From Chitinophagales bacterium (lineage in GTDB: Bacteria > Bacteroidota > Bacteroidia > Chitinophagales > UBA2359): a stretch of DNA of 64,000 bases. Of this stretch, positions 9,053 through 16,567 are shown in pieces. Under the pieces are notes generated by a model that was not told the DNA's origin, did no database searches, and saw only the letters and a program-made list of their open reading frames with translations. Position numbers and translations under genes: made by a program. Each line of letters begins with the position of its first letter. The stretch's first letter is position 1. The stretch is from the NCBI GenBank assembly GCA_041392475.1, contig JAWKLZ010000002.1, positions 124,001-188,000 of the forward strand, in the 5' to 3' direction.

Positions 9053-9249
9053 ATGACGATAGATAGTATAATAGAAAATCTGTATAAATTATTCAACAAA
9101 TATCAATTGAATGGAAAGATAGAAAAATGTCCTTGTGGATGTATTTCCGAAGAAGAAGAACGAAAATCTACTCAAAAACTCTTCGAGAATTGAGGGTTGA
9201 TGATATTGGTTTTTATAGCAATAAGGCAACTCTAATAGGTACTATTTAA
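9053..9249 (+). pseudogene. Decayed CPxC-motif small protein gene
   Basis: The ATG at 9053 opens 46 codons ending at a TGA (9191-9193), containing the motif KCPCGCISEEEER. Read one base shifted from about 9167, the sequence continues as IYSKTLRELRVDDIGFYSNKAT and stops at 9249. Together these match a familiar small-protein pattern from memory: a Cys-x-x-Cys motif, then SEEE, then LxxKxLRELxxxDLxxYxxKA. The frameshift lies in a run of A (cgaaaatc), and the usual C-terminus (GDVxDFxxFLPRxLEL) is missing. The gene therefore looks both frameshifted and truncated. The family function is unknown. Confidence 0.55.
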
Positions 9250-9548
9250 TCTGAAATCGTTAAGCTTCTTCAAACAAATCTTCTGTCACTACCAATACAA
9301 AAAAAACTTATTCTACTTTACCCTGTATTTATTTTTATTTGATAACCAAAGTATTTTGCATAATAATTTATTTATTGCTTGCGAAATTTCTGTGAAAATA
9401 ACACTTTTGGCGAGCAATAGGGATTTATTGGTGGCGAAATGTGTGTAAAAATGATGGTTATAGCGGGGAATAAGAATTTCAAAGATTCCTGTTTACTAAC
9501 AGTATTTTTCATTCTTATTCACTACTTACTTCACCTACAAACTATCTT
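9250..9548. other. Non-coding stretch, nothing recognised
   Basis: About 300 bp of AT-rich DNA between the decayed small gene and the unknown protein gene. No ORF with family features, RNA gene or good promoter was seen. It may include diverged remains of the 3' half of the decayed gene. Confidence 0.4.
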
Positions 9549-9569
9549 TCACTCACTCACTCACTCACT
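9549..9569. repeat. Tetranucleotide microsatellite (CACT)5
   Basis: Five perfect CACT units lie at 9550-9569. The stop codon of the leftward gene (complement of 9565-9567) is inside the array, so most of the run lies just past that stop. Confidence 0.8.
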
Positions 9570-10515
9570 TTTTCCTCTTCTCATATTTCATCCAATACCT
9601 TTCCTCCGCTTCCATACTTTGTCCAAAACTATCAATTAAAAACTTCATTATTCCCTTCTCGCTTTTATAAAATTGTAGTCGTTTCTTAGCAAACATTTTT
9701 TTGGGAAGCATGTAGGCTATTTCATCATTTATTTTTGGTGAGACAAACCCATACTTATAGCTTTGATTGTTTTTTCGCATTTCCCAACGAATATTTCCTT
9801 CTACTAAAGTACTTTGACTCAGTTGGTAATCCTCGTCTTTGTATCGAAACCCTATAGAAATCCACTCCGTCACAGAACTCATGACTATAGCTGAGTTACA
9901 TTCAATTAATTCATCCAAAAATATTCTATTTATCTCACTACTCGTAAGACTATCTGTTTTCCCTACAAATTGGTCATACAAACTAAATAACTTATCCTCG
10001 GTTAAGTCAAACATTTTCAGTTCCAATTCTTCTACCAGATAAGGTCTATTAATGTTAAATTCCGACCTACTTCCATTCTCTTCATTTTGCTGATAGTCAT
10101 CACACAAGTTGTCGACCAAATACTGAATTTTTGAAGCAGAAAACGATTTGTTTATATTCTGTGTTTTACAACAGTCTTCAAGTAAATTCTCGCCGAATTC
10201 TCCATCCTTGAACTCCATAATGTCATTTTCAACAAAAAGATAATCAGCGATGTATCTTTGTTTGTTTTTTGAAAGGCGATAGGTGATTTTTTCATTCCTC
10301 ACTTTTCCTCCACGAATTTCTTTTTGATTGATTGTACCTCGCCAATCATAACCAAGATGATAGTGTATTCTGATTTTTTCGGGTAATTCGGAGTTTTCCT
10401 CTTTAACCGAAATTCTTTTTTCATTCGTGAAGCCCATCAGAACGAAAGCAAATAAAAGCCAGAGTATTGAGTTTTTTTGGTTCGTTTTAAAGTCAAAAGA
10501 CAGCTTTGATTCCAT
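9565..10515 (-). CDS. Hypothetical protein with N-terminal hydrophobic segment
   Basis: The 316-residue product was not recognised. Residues 16-29 (SILWLLFAFVLMGF) form one hydrophobic segment that could be an uncleaved signal anchor. The rest is soluble and charged, with alternating beta-like stretches (IRIHYHLGYDWRGTINQKEI, KITYRLSKNKQRYIADY) and a basic C-terminus ending KRKK. A CC pair occurs at LLEDCCKTQN. There are no catalytic motifs. The gene lies 38 bp downstream of the large BNR-repeat gene on the same strand and may be read from the same transcript. Its stop codon is the first unit of a CACT/AGTG tetranucleotide run. Confidence 0.65.
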   Translation of the reverse strand: MESKLSFDFKTNQKNSILWLLFAFVLMGFTNEKRISVKEENSELPEKIRIHYHLGYDWRGTINQKEIRGGKVRNEKITYRLSKNKQRYIADYLFVENDIMEFKDGEFGENLLEDCCKTQNINKSFSASKIQYLVDNLCDDYQQNEENGSRSEFNINRPYLVEELELKMFDLTEDKLFSLYDQFVGKTDSLTSSEINRIFLDELIECNSAIVMSSVTEWISIGFRYKDEDYQLSQSTLVEGNIRWEMRKNNQSYKYGFVSPKINDEIAYMLPKKMFAKKRLQFYKSEKGIMKFLIDSFGQSMEAEERYWMKYEKRKK

Positions 10516-10553
10516 ATTGAATTATTTGCTTTTTATCCGCATTTTATTCGCTT

Positions 10554-13475
10554 TTATTTCACCTCCAATCCCTCTTCCACACTTTCCCCATTCCCTTCAA
10601 TCACCACCTGATACTTCCCCGCCTTCAAATAAAACACCTCATTGTCCGCCTTCTTCAATGTCAAAGATTTCCCTCCCTCGGAGGGATTAAGGGAGGTTTC
10701 CTTGTTCAATTCCTTCTCATAATCCGAAACTTTATCCGCTTCAAGGCTCAAATCGTACTCCACAAAATTATAGCCCGAAGTAGCAGGTTGTTCCCACTCC
10801 TTCAATACCAAACCATCCGCTGTTTTGACCTTCAATTGCAGCGTAGCCGCATCTTTCACATAGACAGGAATTTTTACTTTTGGAATATCTGCCTCCCGCC
10901 AAGCATTGCGTTTATTTCCCCAACGACTGCTTGCAGAAATGGATTCAATGTCAAATACATACAAAGGTTTGGACAAAATAAAAGGCGTGGTTTTTTGGAG
11001 GTGTTCGATGGGAGCGATGTAAATTGAGCGTCCATGTGTACCAATTACCAAATCATTTGCAGTCGGATGGACCACCAAATCATGCACAGGAACAGCAGGC
11101 AAGTCTTTGGTCATGCCCATGAAAGTTTGCCCTTTATCGAGCGACACATACACACCATGATCAGTGCCAACATACAAAACATTGGCGTTTTTGGGGTCTT
11201 CTTTGATAACATTGACGGGTTCTTTTGGCAAGTTTTTACCAATTTGATTCCACGTTTTGCCGTAGTCAAACGAGGCATACACGTAGGCATTGAAGTCATC
11301 CCAACGGTAGCCATTTAAGGAAGCATAAACCGTACCTTCTTGATGGGCAGAAGCAACGACTCGGCTGACCCACATATCTTCTGGCAATTTGTCCGAAATT
11401 TTGGTCCAATTGTAGCCGCCATCTTTGGTGATGTGAATGTTGCCATCATCTGTACCGACGTATATCAAGCCAAACTTCAAGGGCGATTCATGAATCGTGC
11501 TCAAAGTGCCATACGGAACATTTCCTTTTTGCCCGCCTTTGGTCAAATCTCCCGAAAGCGTTTGCCAATCATCGCCCTGCTTCATGGAGCGGTGAAATTT
11601 GTTGGAGCCAAAATACACAATGTCTTGTTGGTGAACGGATAGGTGAATTGGTGCTTGCCAATTGAAGCGAAGCGGACGTTCACCCAATTCATGCACAGGT
11701 CGGATAAATTCGTAATCGTCTTTTTCAACATCAATGCGGTAATAATACCCAAACTGAAAACCTGTATAAACTGTATTGTTGTCACGAGTGTCAATCGCTA
11801 CCTGCATTCCATCACCTCCCAAAAGCCCTTTGTAGGGATACACTCCGTATTGATGCCATGCCGTACTTGCTTCATACTCACTGCTTCCTTTCCAAACGCC
11901 ATTATCTTGCAGCCCACCATAGACATTGTAGGGTTCGGCCATGTCCACATTGATGGCATAAAACTGCCCAACGGCAGGGGAATTGCATTTGATCCAACTT
12001 TCGCCATCGTCATACGAAATATTGATTCCTCCATCATTGCCGTTTATCAAGTGTCCGTTTTTGTCGGGATTGACCCAAAGAGCGTGATGATCGGCGTGCA
12101 CATTGTCGCCATTGATGGATTTGAAGGTTTTGCCACCATCTTCTGACCGCAAAATAGGCACACCCATGATGTAGATTTTGTTGGGCGTTTGGGGAGCGAC
12201 TCGGATTTGACCGAAATAGTAACCGTAGGAATAATACAAGTCATCAATATAGTCCTCATGCGTTTTTTTCCAAGTTTTGCCGCCATCAGTCGAGCGATAG
12301 ACTTCTGCTCCAATAACAGGCGTATCAAACAATTGTGAATTGGCATCCTCCAAATATTCGACCAAAGCAATCGGCAAAATTTGACCGTCTTTCACCATCG
12401 TTTGGACTTTTTCGGCAGTGTATTTTTTAGGAAAACCATTGTCCTTCAAAAAGGCTTCAATGCGTTTTACAGGCAGATCTATGAACAATTCTCTGGTCAT
12501 TTGCCGCAACTCGTCTTTGGTCAGTTTGTCCTTTTCGTCGTCTTTATCCTCGTCTTTTCTGCGGTTTTGATTGTCCAACACCGCATAAATGCCGCCGTCT
12601 TTGTGGTGCGCCAAACCGATTCTCCCCACACCTTCTCCTGTCGGAAAACCACTTTCGGGAGTTGTCATGAGTGTCCAATTTTCGCCACCATCCACACTTC
12701 GGTAAATGCCTGATGTTTCGCCTGAACCTACAAAATCCCATGCTCGACGGCTTCGGTGCCACATGGCTGCAAAAAGCACTTCTGGGTTATCACCTTCCAT
12801 CAACAAATCAACGCCGCCTGTATTTTCGTCCACATAGAGTGTTTGTTTCCAAGTATTTCCGCCATCGGTTGTTTTGTAAATCCCCCGTTCTTCGTTGGGA
12901 GAATACAAATGCCCCAACACTGCCACCCAAGCAGTATTGGCATCTTTGGGGTGCAAGACGATTCTTCCGATATGGTGTGACTCCAACAGACCCAATTGCA
13001 GCCAATTTTTGCCGCCATCCACGCTTTTATACATGCCCATGCCTGCATAAGACGAGCGGCTGGAGTTGTTTTCACCCGTTCCAACCCAAATCGTTTGAGG
13101 GCTAGTTTCCCAATTGACGGCTATGTCCCCAATGGTCATAACTGCCTCATTGTCAAAAACGGGAGAGAAAGTTGTGCCGTTGTTTTTGGTTTCCCACAAT
13201 CCGCCTGAAGCATAAGCCACATAAAAATGAGTGGGATCTTTGGGGTTGACCGCCAAATCGGTCACACGTCCACTCATCACCGTGGGTCCTACTGAGCGAA
13301 AAGGGATGTTTTGGACAATGGCGTTTTTTTGGAGTGCTTGCCGTTGGTCAAAATCTGCGATGCGTTTGATGGCTTTCGTTGCAGCGGGTTGTTTTTGAGC
13401 GTGCATATCGGAATTGAAGGAAAAGGAAATGAATAAGATAAATGTAAAGAATGTGGGTAATTGCAGTTTTCTCAT
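10554..13475 (-). CDS. Secreted BNR/sortilin (VPS10-like) repeat protein
   Basis: Large exported protein of 973 residues with a signal peptide ending near MHAQ. The body is built from Asp-box/BNR repeats: SVDGGKNW, TTDGGNTW, SVDGGENW, STDGGKTW, SEDGGKTF, TKDGGYNW and SFDYGKTW. It also contains VPS10-style phrases such as WVGTGENNSSRSSYAGMGMYKSVDGG. Such proteins fold as one or two beta-propellers and are often annotated as glycosyl hydrolases, though no catalytic residues can be assigned here. A charged insertion (NRRKDEDKDDEKDKLTKDEL) interrupts the propeller near residue 310. No T9SS sorting domain is visible; the C-terminus (about 860-973) is a small beta domain that carries an in-frame palindromic insertion at 10671-10696. 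Confidence 0.85.
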   Translation of the reverse strand: MRKLQLPTFFTFILFISFSFNSDMHAQKQPAATKAIKRIADFDQRQALQKNAIVQNIPFRSVGPTVMSGRVTDLAVNPKDPTHFYVAYASGGLWETKNNGTTFSPVFDNEAVMTIGDIAVNWETSPQTIWVGTGENNSSRSSYAGMGMYKSVDGGKNWLQLGLLESHHIGRIVLHPKDANTAWVAVLGHLYSPNEERGIYKTTDGGNTWKQTLYVDENTGGVDLLMEGDNPEVLFAAMWHRSRRAWDFVGSGETSGIYRSVDGGENWTLMTTPESGFPTGEGVGRIGLAHHKDGGIYAVLDNQNRRKDEDKDDEKDKLTKDELRQMTRELFIDLPVKRIEAFLKDNGFPKKYTAEKVQTMVKDGQILPIALVEYLEDANSQLFDTPVIGAEVYRSTDGGKTWKKTHEDYIDDLYYSYGYYFGQIRVAPQTPNKIYIMGVPILRSEDGGKTFKSINGDNVHADHHALWVNPDKNGHLINGNDGGINISYDDGESWIKCNSPAVGQFYAINVDMAEPYNVYGGLQDNGVWKGSSEYEASTAWHQYGVYPYKGLLGGDGMQVAIDTRDNNTVYTGFQFGYYYRIDVEKDDYEFIRPVHELGERPLRFNWQAPIHLSVHQQDIVYFGSNKFHRSMKQGDDWQTLSGDLTKGGQKGNVPYGTLSTIHESPLKFGLIYVGTDDGNIHITKDGGYNWTKISDKLPEDMWVSRVVASAHQEGTVYASLNGYRWDDFNAYVYASFDYGKTWNQIGKNLPKEPVNVIKEDPKNANVLYVGTDHGVYVSLDKGQTFMGMTKDLPAVPVHDLVVHPTANDLVIGTHGRSIYIAPIEHLQKTTPFILSKPLYVFDIESISASSRWGNKRNAWREADIPKVKIPVYVKDAATLQLKVKTADGLVLKEWEQPATSGYNFVEYDLSLEADKVSDYEKELNKETSLNPSEGGKSLTLKKADNEVFYLKAGKYQVVIEGNGESVEEGLEVK
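10671..10696. repeat. Short GC-rich palindromic element inside a coding region
   Basis: A 26-bp block made of CCCTCCCTCGG followed by AGGGATTAAGGGAGG. CCTCCC (10672-10677) pairs with GGGAGG (10691-10696), and an inner TCCCTC/GAGGGA pair is also present. It is much more GC-rich than its surroundings and encodes NPSEGGK on the gene strand. It looks like a small dispersed palindrome inserted in frame in a surface loop. Confidence 0.4.
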
Positions 13476-13508
13476 AGGGAATAATGGTAAAGGTTTTGAT
13501 TATTCGGA

Positions 13509-13540
13509 GAAAGATAAGCAATTATTTGACTTCTTTACAA
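13509..13540 (-). promoter_or_regulatory. Promoter-like site for the BNR-repeat gene
   Basis: On the leftward strand a TTG (complement of 13538-13540) precedes TATCTTTC (complement of 13509-13516) by 21 nt. The -7 element differs from TAnnTTTG only at its last base. The start codon is about 34 nt downstream. Confidence 0.35.
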
Positions 13541-13632
13541 CCTTCTCAAACACTATTTTCTATTCTATCTCGGTTTATTGAAGTTTGCTCATGTCTCAAA
13601 AATTTCCTTAAAAACGATCAAGGAAGATGAGG

Positions 13633-15249
13633 CTAATCATTGATAATCAATTTCTGCGTAAGGTGGTCTTTCTTTGTAGCCAACTTAACTAGTAATACTG
13701 TACCATATTCCATTTCCTTCAAAGTGAGCGATAGATGATTTTTGCCAACAACCGTTTCGTTTTTGGGAACTTTCTGTTCATGCACGATTTTTCCTTCAAT
13801 GTCAAAAATTTGAAGCTCAACCTCGCTTTGATAAGCCATCTGAAAGTCAATATTCAACACGCCATTGTAGGGATTCGGGTACATTTGCATTCGCAAGTCT
13901 GCAATGCTTTGAAGGTTGATTTCATCTATTCCAACGGTTTTTTCTTTCACCACAAATACCTTGAAAATTTGGCTACTCGCTTCACTCTGCGCTCCCGTAT
14001 TGCTCCAAAATATATTCTTTGCCGAGCTGCTGATGCCGCCGTATATATAGCCCACCAAAGTCGTATCTGCCTCCAAATCATCCAGTTTCAATACTCCATT
14101 GGCATATTTTGACAGCCCTTCAATGGGAATCAACTCCGAACTTGCGCCCAACAAAGCGGGCATTTCCACAGGGAGCTTGTATTCGGTCATCGTGCCATCT
14201 GCCGTTCTCGTCACCCTTGCGATGGTTTTGACAAAAGGCACTTCATCGTCTTGCACCAAGACTCCATCCGCTTCGTAGTACTGTGCAATACCTCCAAAAA
14301 ATACGGTGTGCATTTCGTTTTGTTCGGCACCGAATACAGGCAATACGGCACAATGGTAATGGTTGTAATACTGAGAAAATGAATTGTTTACCTCATAACC
14401 TTCCGCATCAATGTTCACACAATTGAGGAAGGGAACATTGGCCGTTTTCTGAAAAACTCCCGAAAAAGCCGTCAATCCTTCTTCGCCATTGGGCATGATT
14501 TGAGGCACTACATTGTAGTCTCGGCGGTGGAGGTTTTCGGTATCAGTGATGCCCTCTAAATGTCTGATATTTAGAGTTGTCCCATCGTCGTCTATTTCAA
14601 ATTTTCGGATGGCATCGGTGTATTCTTGGGTAAATCCTGGACCATGGTCAGGTCCCATCGGGTTGTAGCTACCTTCAAATTTTTGTCCGCCTACCAAATA
14701 GTAAACCGCACCTATTTTATTGAGATGCCCGCCTGTAACTGCAAATTGTGGGTCTGTAATTTGCCTAAAATTCTCTGCAAAATCAGTTCCGTTCACAATC
14801 GCTTCTATCGTAGCAGGAACGTTGATGGCGGTCAAATTAGCGTAGGTCGTATGTTCCCCTTTTGTACTGCTATATCCATAGCCTCCAATGACATATAGAT
14901 AATCTCCCTCTTGATTAAACTCCATGTTGGTGGAACTCAATTGTTCCCGCATACCGACTGACAATGAACTCAATGGAGTTGCCCACGATTGTCCTGCTAC
15001 GGGGTCAATGACCATCAACTGGGTATTGTTTCCCGACGCATCAAAGGCTGCAAAGGGTTGTCTTTGGTGCAATCCGTCCAAACGCCCGCCTACAATGAGC
15101 CATTTGCCATTGTGCTGTCCAAAAGCGTAGGACTGTATGCCTCCTACTCCTTCAATATCAATGGGTTCTAATTGAATATTGAAGGGAGTTTGTGAATGGA
15201 TGTTCCATGATGATATCCAAAGTGCGAAAACTAAAAGTATATTTCTCAT
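13633..15249 (-). CDS. Secreted Kelch-like protein with T9SS type A sorting domain
   Basis: The product has 538 residues with a signal peptide ending near IHSQ. Repeated short strands with G-G pairs (KWLIVGGRLDG, YLYVIGGYGYSS, YYLVGGQKFEG, HTVFFGGIAQY, LVGYIYGGISS) suggest a Kelch-type propeller across residues 25-430. The last 85 residues (MQMYPNPYNGVLNIDFQM ... GTVLLVKLATKKDHLTQKLIIND) are a type A sorting domain, so the protein is predicted to leave the cell by T9SS. Enzymatic activity is not visible. A dispersed inverted repeat lies upstream at 15340-15430, and no clear promoter was found. Confidence 0.8.
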   Translation of the reverse strand: MRNILLVFALWISSWNIHSQTPFNIQLEPIDIEGVGGIQSYAFGQHNGKWLIVGGRLDGLHQRQPFAAFDASGNNTQLMVIDPVAGQSWATPLSSLSVGMREQLSSTNMEFNQEGDYLYVIGGYGYSSTKGEHTTYANLTAINVPATIEAIVNGTDFAENFRQITDPQFAVTGGHLNKIGAVYYLVGGQKFEGSYNPMGPDHGPGFTQEYTDAIRKFEIDDDGTTLNIRHLEGITDTENLHRRDYNVVPQIMPNGEEGLTAFSGVFQKTANVPFLNCVNIDAEGYEVNNSFSQYYNHYHCAVLPVFGAEQNEMHTVFFGGIAQYYEADGVLVQDDEVPFVKTIARVTRTADGTMTEYKLPVEMPALLGASSELIPIEGLSKYANGVLKLDDLEADTTLVGYIYGGISSSAKNIFWSNTGAQSEASSQIFKVFVVKEKTVGIDEINLQSIADLRMQMYPNPYNGVLNIDFQMAYQSEVELQIFDIEGKIVHEQKVPKNETVVGKNHLSLTLKEMEYGTVLLVKLATKKDHLTQKLIIND

Positions 15250-15339
15250 TTGATTTGTTTTTTGACTGTGTAAAAATAGGCAGCTTCATTCTTTAGCTGT
15301 GTAACAAAGGTTACGTTGTAGCTAGAAATATAAGAGAAA

Positions 15340-15430
15340 TTAGACTTTGGACGAGGGAGCGTAAAAATGAGACAAGCGATATATCTCCTATATCGCTTCC
15401 CACTTCTTTCGTCCAAAGTCCAAAGTCTAA
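15340..15430. repeat. Dispersed inverted-repeat element, copy 1
   Basis: The left end TTAGACTTTGGACGAGGGAG (15340-15359) is matched by the complementary right end GTCCAAAGTCTAA with a doubled GTCCAAA (15411-15430). Inside is a perfect 10-bp hairpin, AAGCGATATA/TATATCGCTT (15374-15383 and 15389-15398). A second copy with the same ends but different interior lies at 53823-53979, so this is a repeated element. Confidence 0.6.
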
Positions 15431-15440
15431 AAACAAATCA

Positions 15441-16559
15441 CTACTCCAAATAATAGGCTCCTGCAACGACCATTTCTTGTGAGTTCAGTTCTTTGAAGGT
15501 TACAAAATCACTATTTACTTGCACCTCCTCCAACAATCGTTTTTTGAACAAATCGCCTTCAATCAAATACGCATAATAATCATTTCCCTCTTTCACTACA
15601 GCCTCCAAAGGCAAACCGACTACTTCGTGTGGAGCTACTTCAATTTCCGCATTGACAAACATTCCCGCTTTTGCAATTTCACCCTGTCCTTTTTCGATAT
15701 GGCAATGCACCTTCAATGTACCCGTTTCTTCGTCTATCATAGGATTGAGTTTCACAATTTCTGCTTCAAACTGTTTGGGACTATCTGGCAAACTGAACAG
15801 CACTTTCTGCCCTTTTTTCAACAAAGGAACATCTTTGGACAATACCTGCAACTCCAAGTGAATGTGGTCATTATTGGATATTTCCATTAGTCTATCTTGC
15901 GGTTGTATCATCTGCCCTTTGTTCACAAAAACCTCATGTACATAGCCCGATTGATTGGCATAAATGGATATTTTAGATTGAAAAGCTTGATTTTGCTCCA
16001 AAGCATCTACTCCAATACCTAATAGCTCCAATTCACTCCTCAATCCCTTGTATTTGGCGGTCAAAAAATCTTTTCGAGAAAGCGTTTCGTCAAAGGTTTT
16101 TTGGGGCGTAGCGTTTTCCGATTGCAGCAAACGTTTGCGCTCAAAGTCTTTTTGCGCCAATATCAATTCGGCTTTGGTTTCCAATAGAATACGCTGTTTT
16201 TCGATTAGATTGGGATTCACAATCGTAAACAACAAAGCTCCTTTTTTGACATAATCTCCTGGCAAATATTGAAGGTGTTCGATGAAACCCTCACTTTTGC
16301 TGTGTACCGACATTAACTCGGTTGGGGGCACTTCAATTCGCCCCGTACAACTCACATCTTGTTGAATGACTTTGATTTGCAACCCCCCAATTTTGACCGA
16401 TGAATTAGCCGCCAAAACGTCTTTCACCAACAAAGGAGCATTTTCTTCCTCTGATTCGGCTGTATTTTCTGCAATTGCAGTGGTTTCCTGTGGCTCGTCT
16501 GAATGTTGACAAGCCTGAAAAAATAAGGTGATAATTAAAATGAAATATATTTTGTTCAT
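15441..16559 (-). CDS. czcB: Heavy-metal efflux periplasmic adaptor (CzcB-like) lipoprotein
   Basis: Membrane-fusion subunit of a tripartite RND metal pump, 372 residues. A lipoprotein signal ends at Cys17 (FFQACQHSDE). A barrel-sandwich hybrid (about 80-115 and 195-225, with PGDYVKKGALLFTI and VHEVFVNKGQMIQPQDRLMEI) is split by a helical hairpin (about 120-185). A beta-barrel and membrane-proximal domain follow (KGQKVLFSLPDSPKQFEAEIVKLNPMIDEETGTLKVHC). It bridges the inner-membrane pump and the outer-membrane channel. The gene starts 8 bp after the pump gene and is the last gene of a three-gene leftward operon. Confidence 0.9.
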   Translation of the reverse strand: MNKIYFILIITLFFQACQHSDEPQETTAIAENTAESEEENAPLLVKDVLAANSSVKIGGLQIKVIQQDVSCTGRIEVPPTELMSVHSKSEGFIEHLQYLPGDYVKKGALLFTIVNPNLIEKQRILLETKAELILAQKDFERKRLLQSENATPQKTFDETLSRKDFLTAKYKGLRSELELLGIGVDALEQNQAFQSKISIYANQSGYVHEVFVNKGQMIQPQDRLMEISNNDHIHLELQVLSKDVPLLKKGQKVLFSLPDSPKQFEAEIVKLNPMIDEETGTLKVHCHIEKGQGEIAKAGMFVNAEIEVAPHEVVGLPLEAVVKEGNDYYAYLIEGDLFKKRLLEEVQVNSDFVTFKELNSQEMVVAGAYYLE

Positions 16560-16567
16560 TGCTGATT

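Noticed and set aside
11643..12146. A rightward ORF of 167 codons inside the BNR gene
   Set aside because: The leftward frame has clear signal peptide and BNR motifs over 973 codons. The rightward frame is low-quality antisense.
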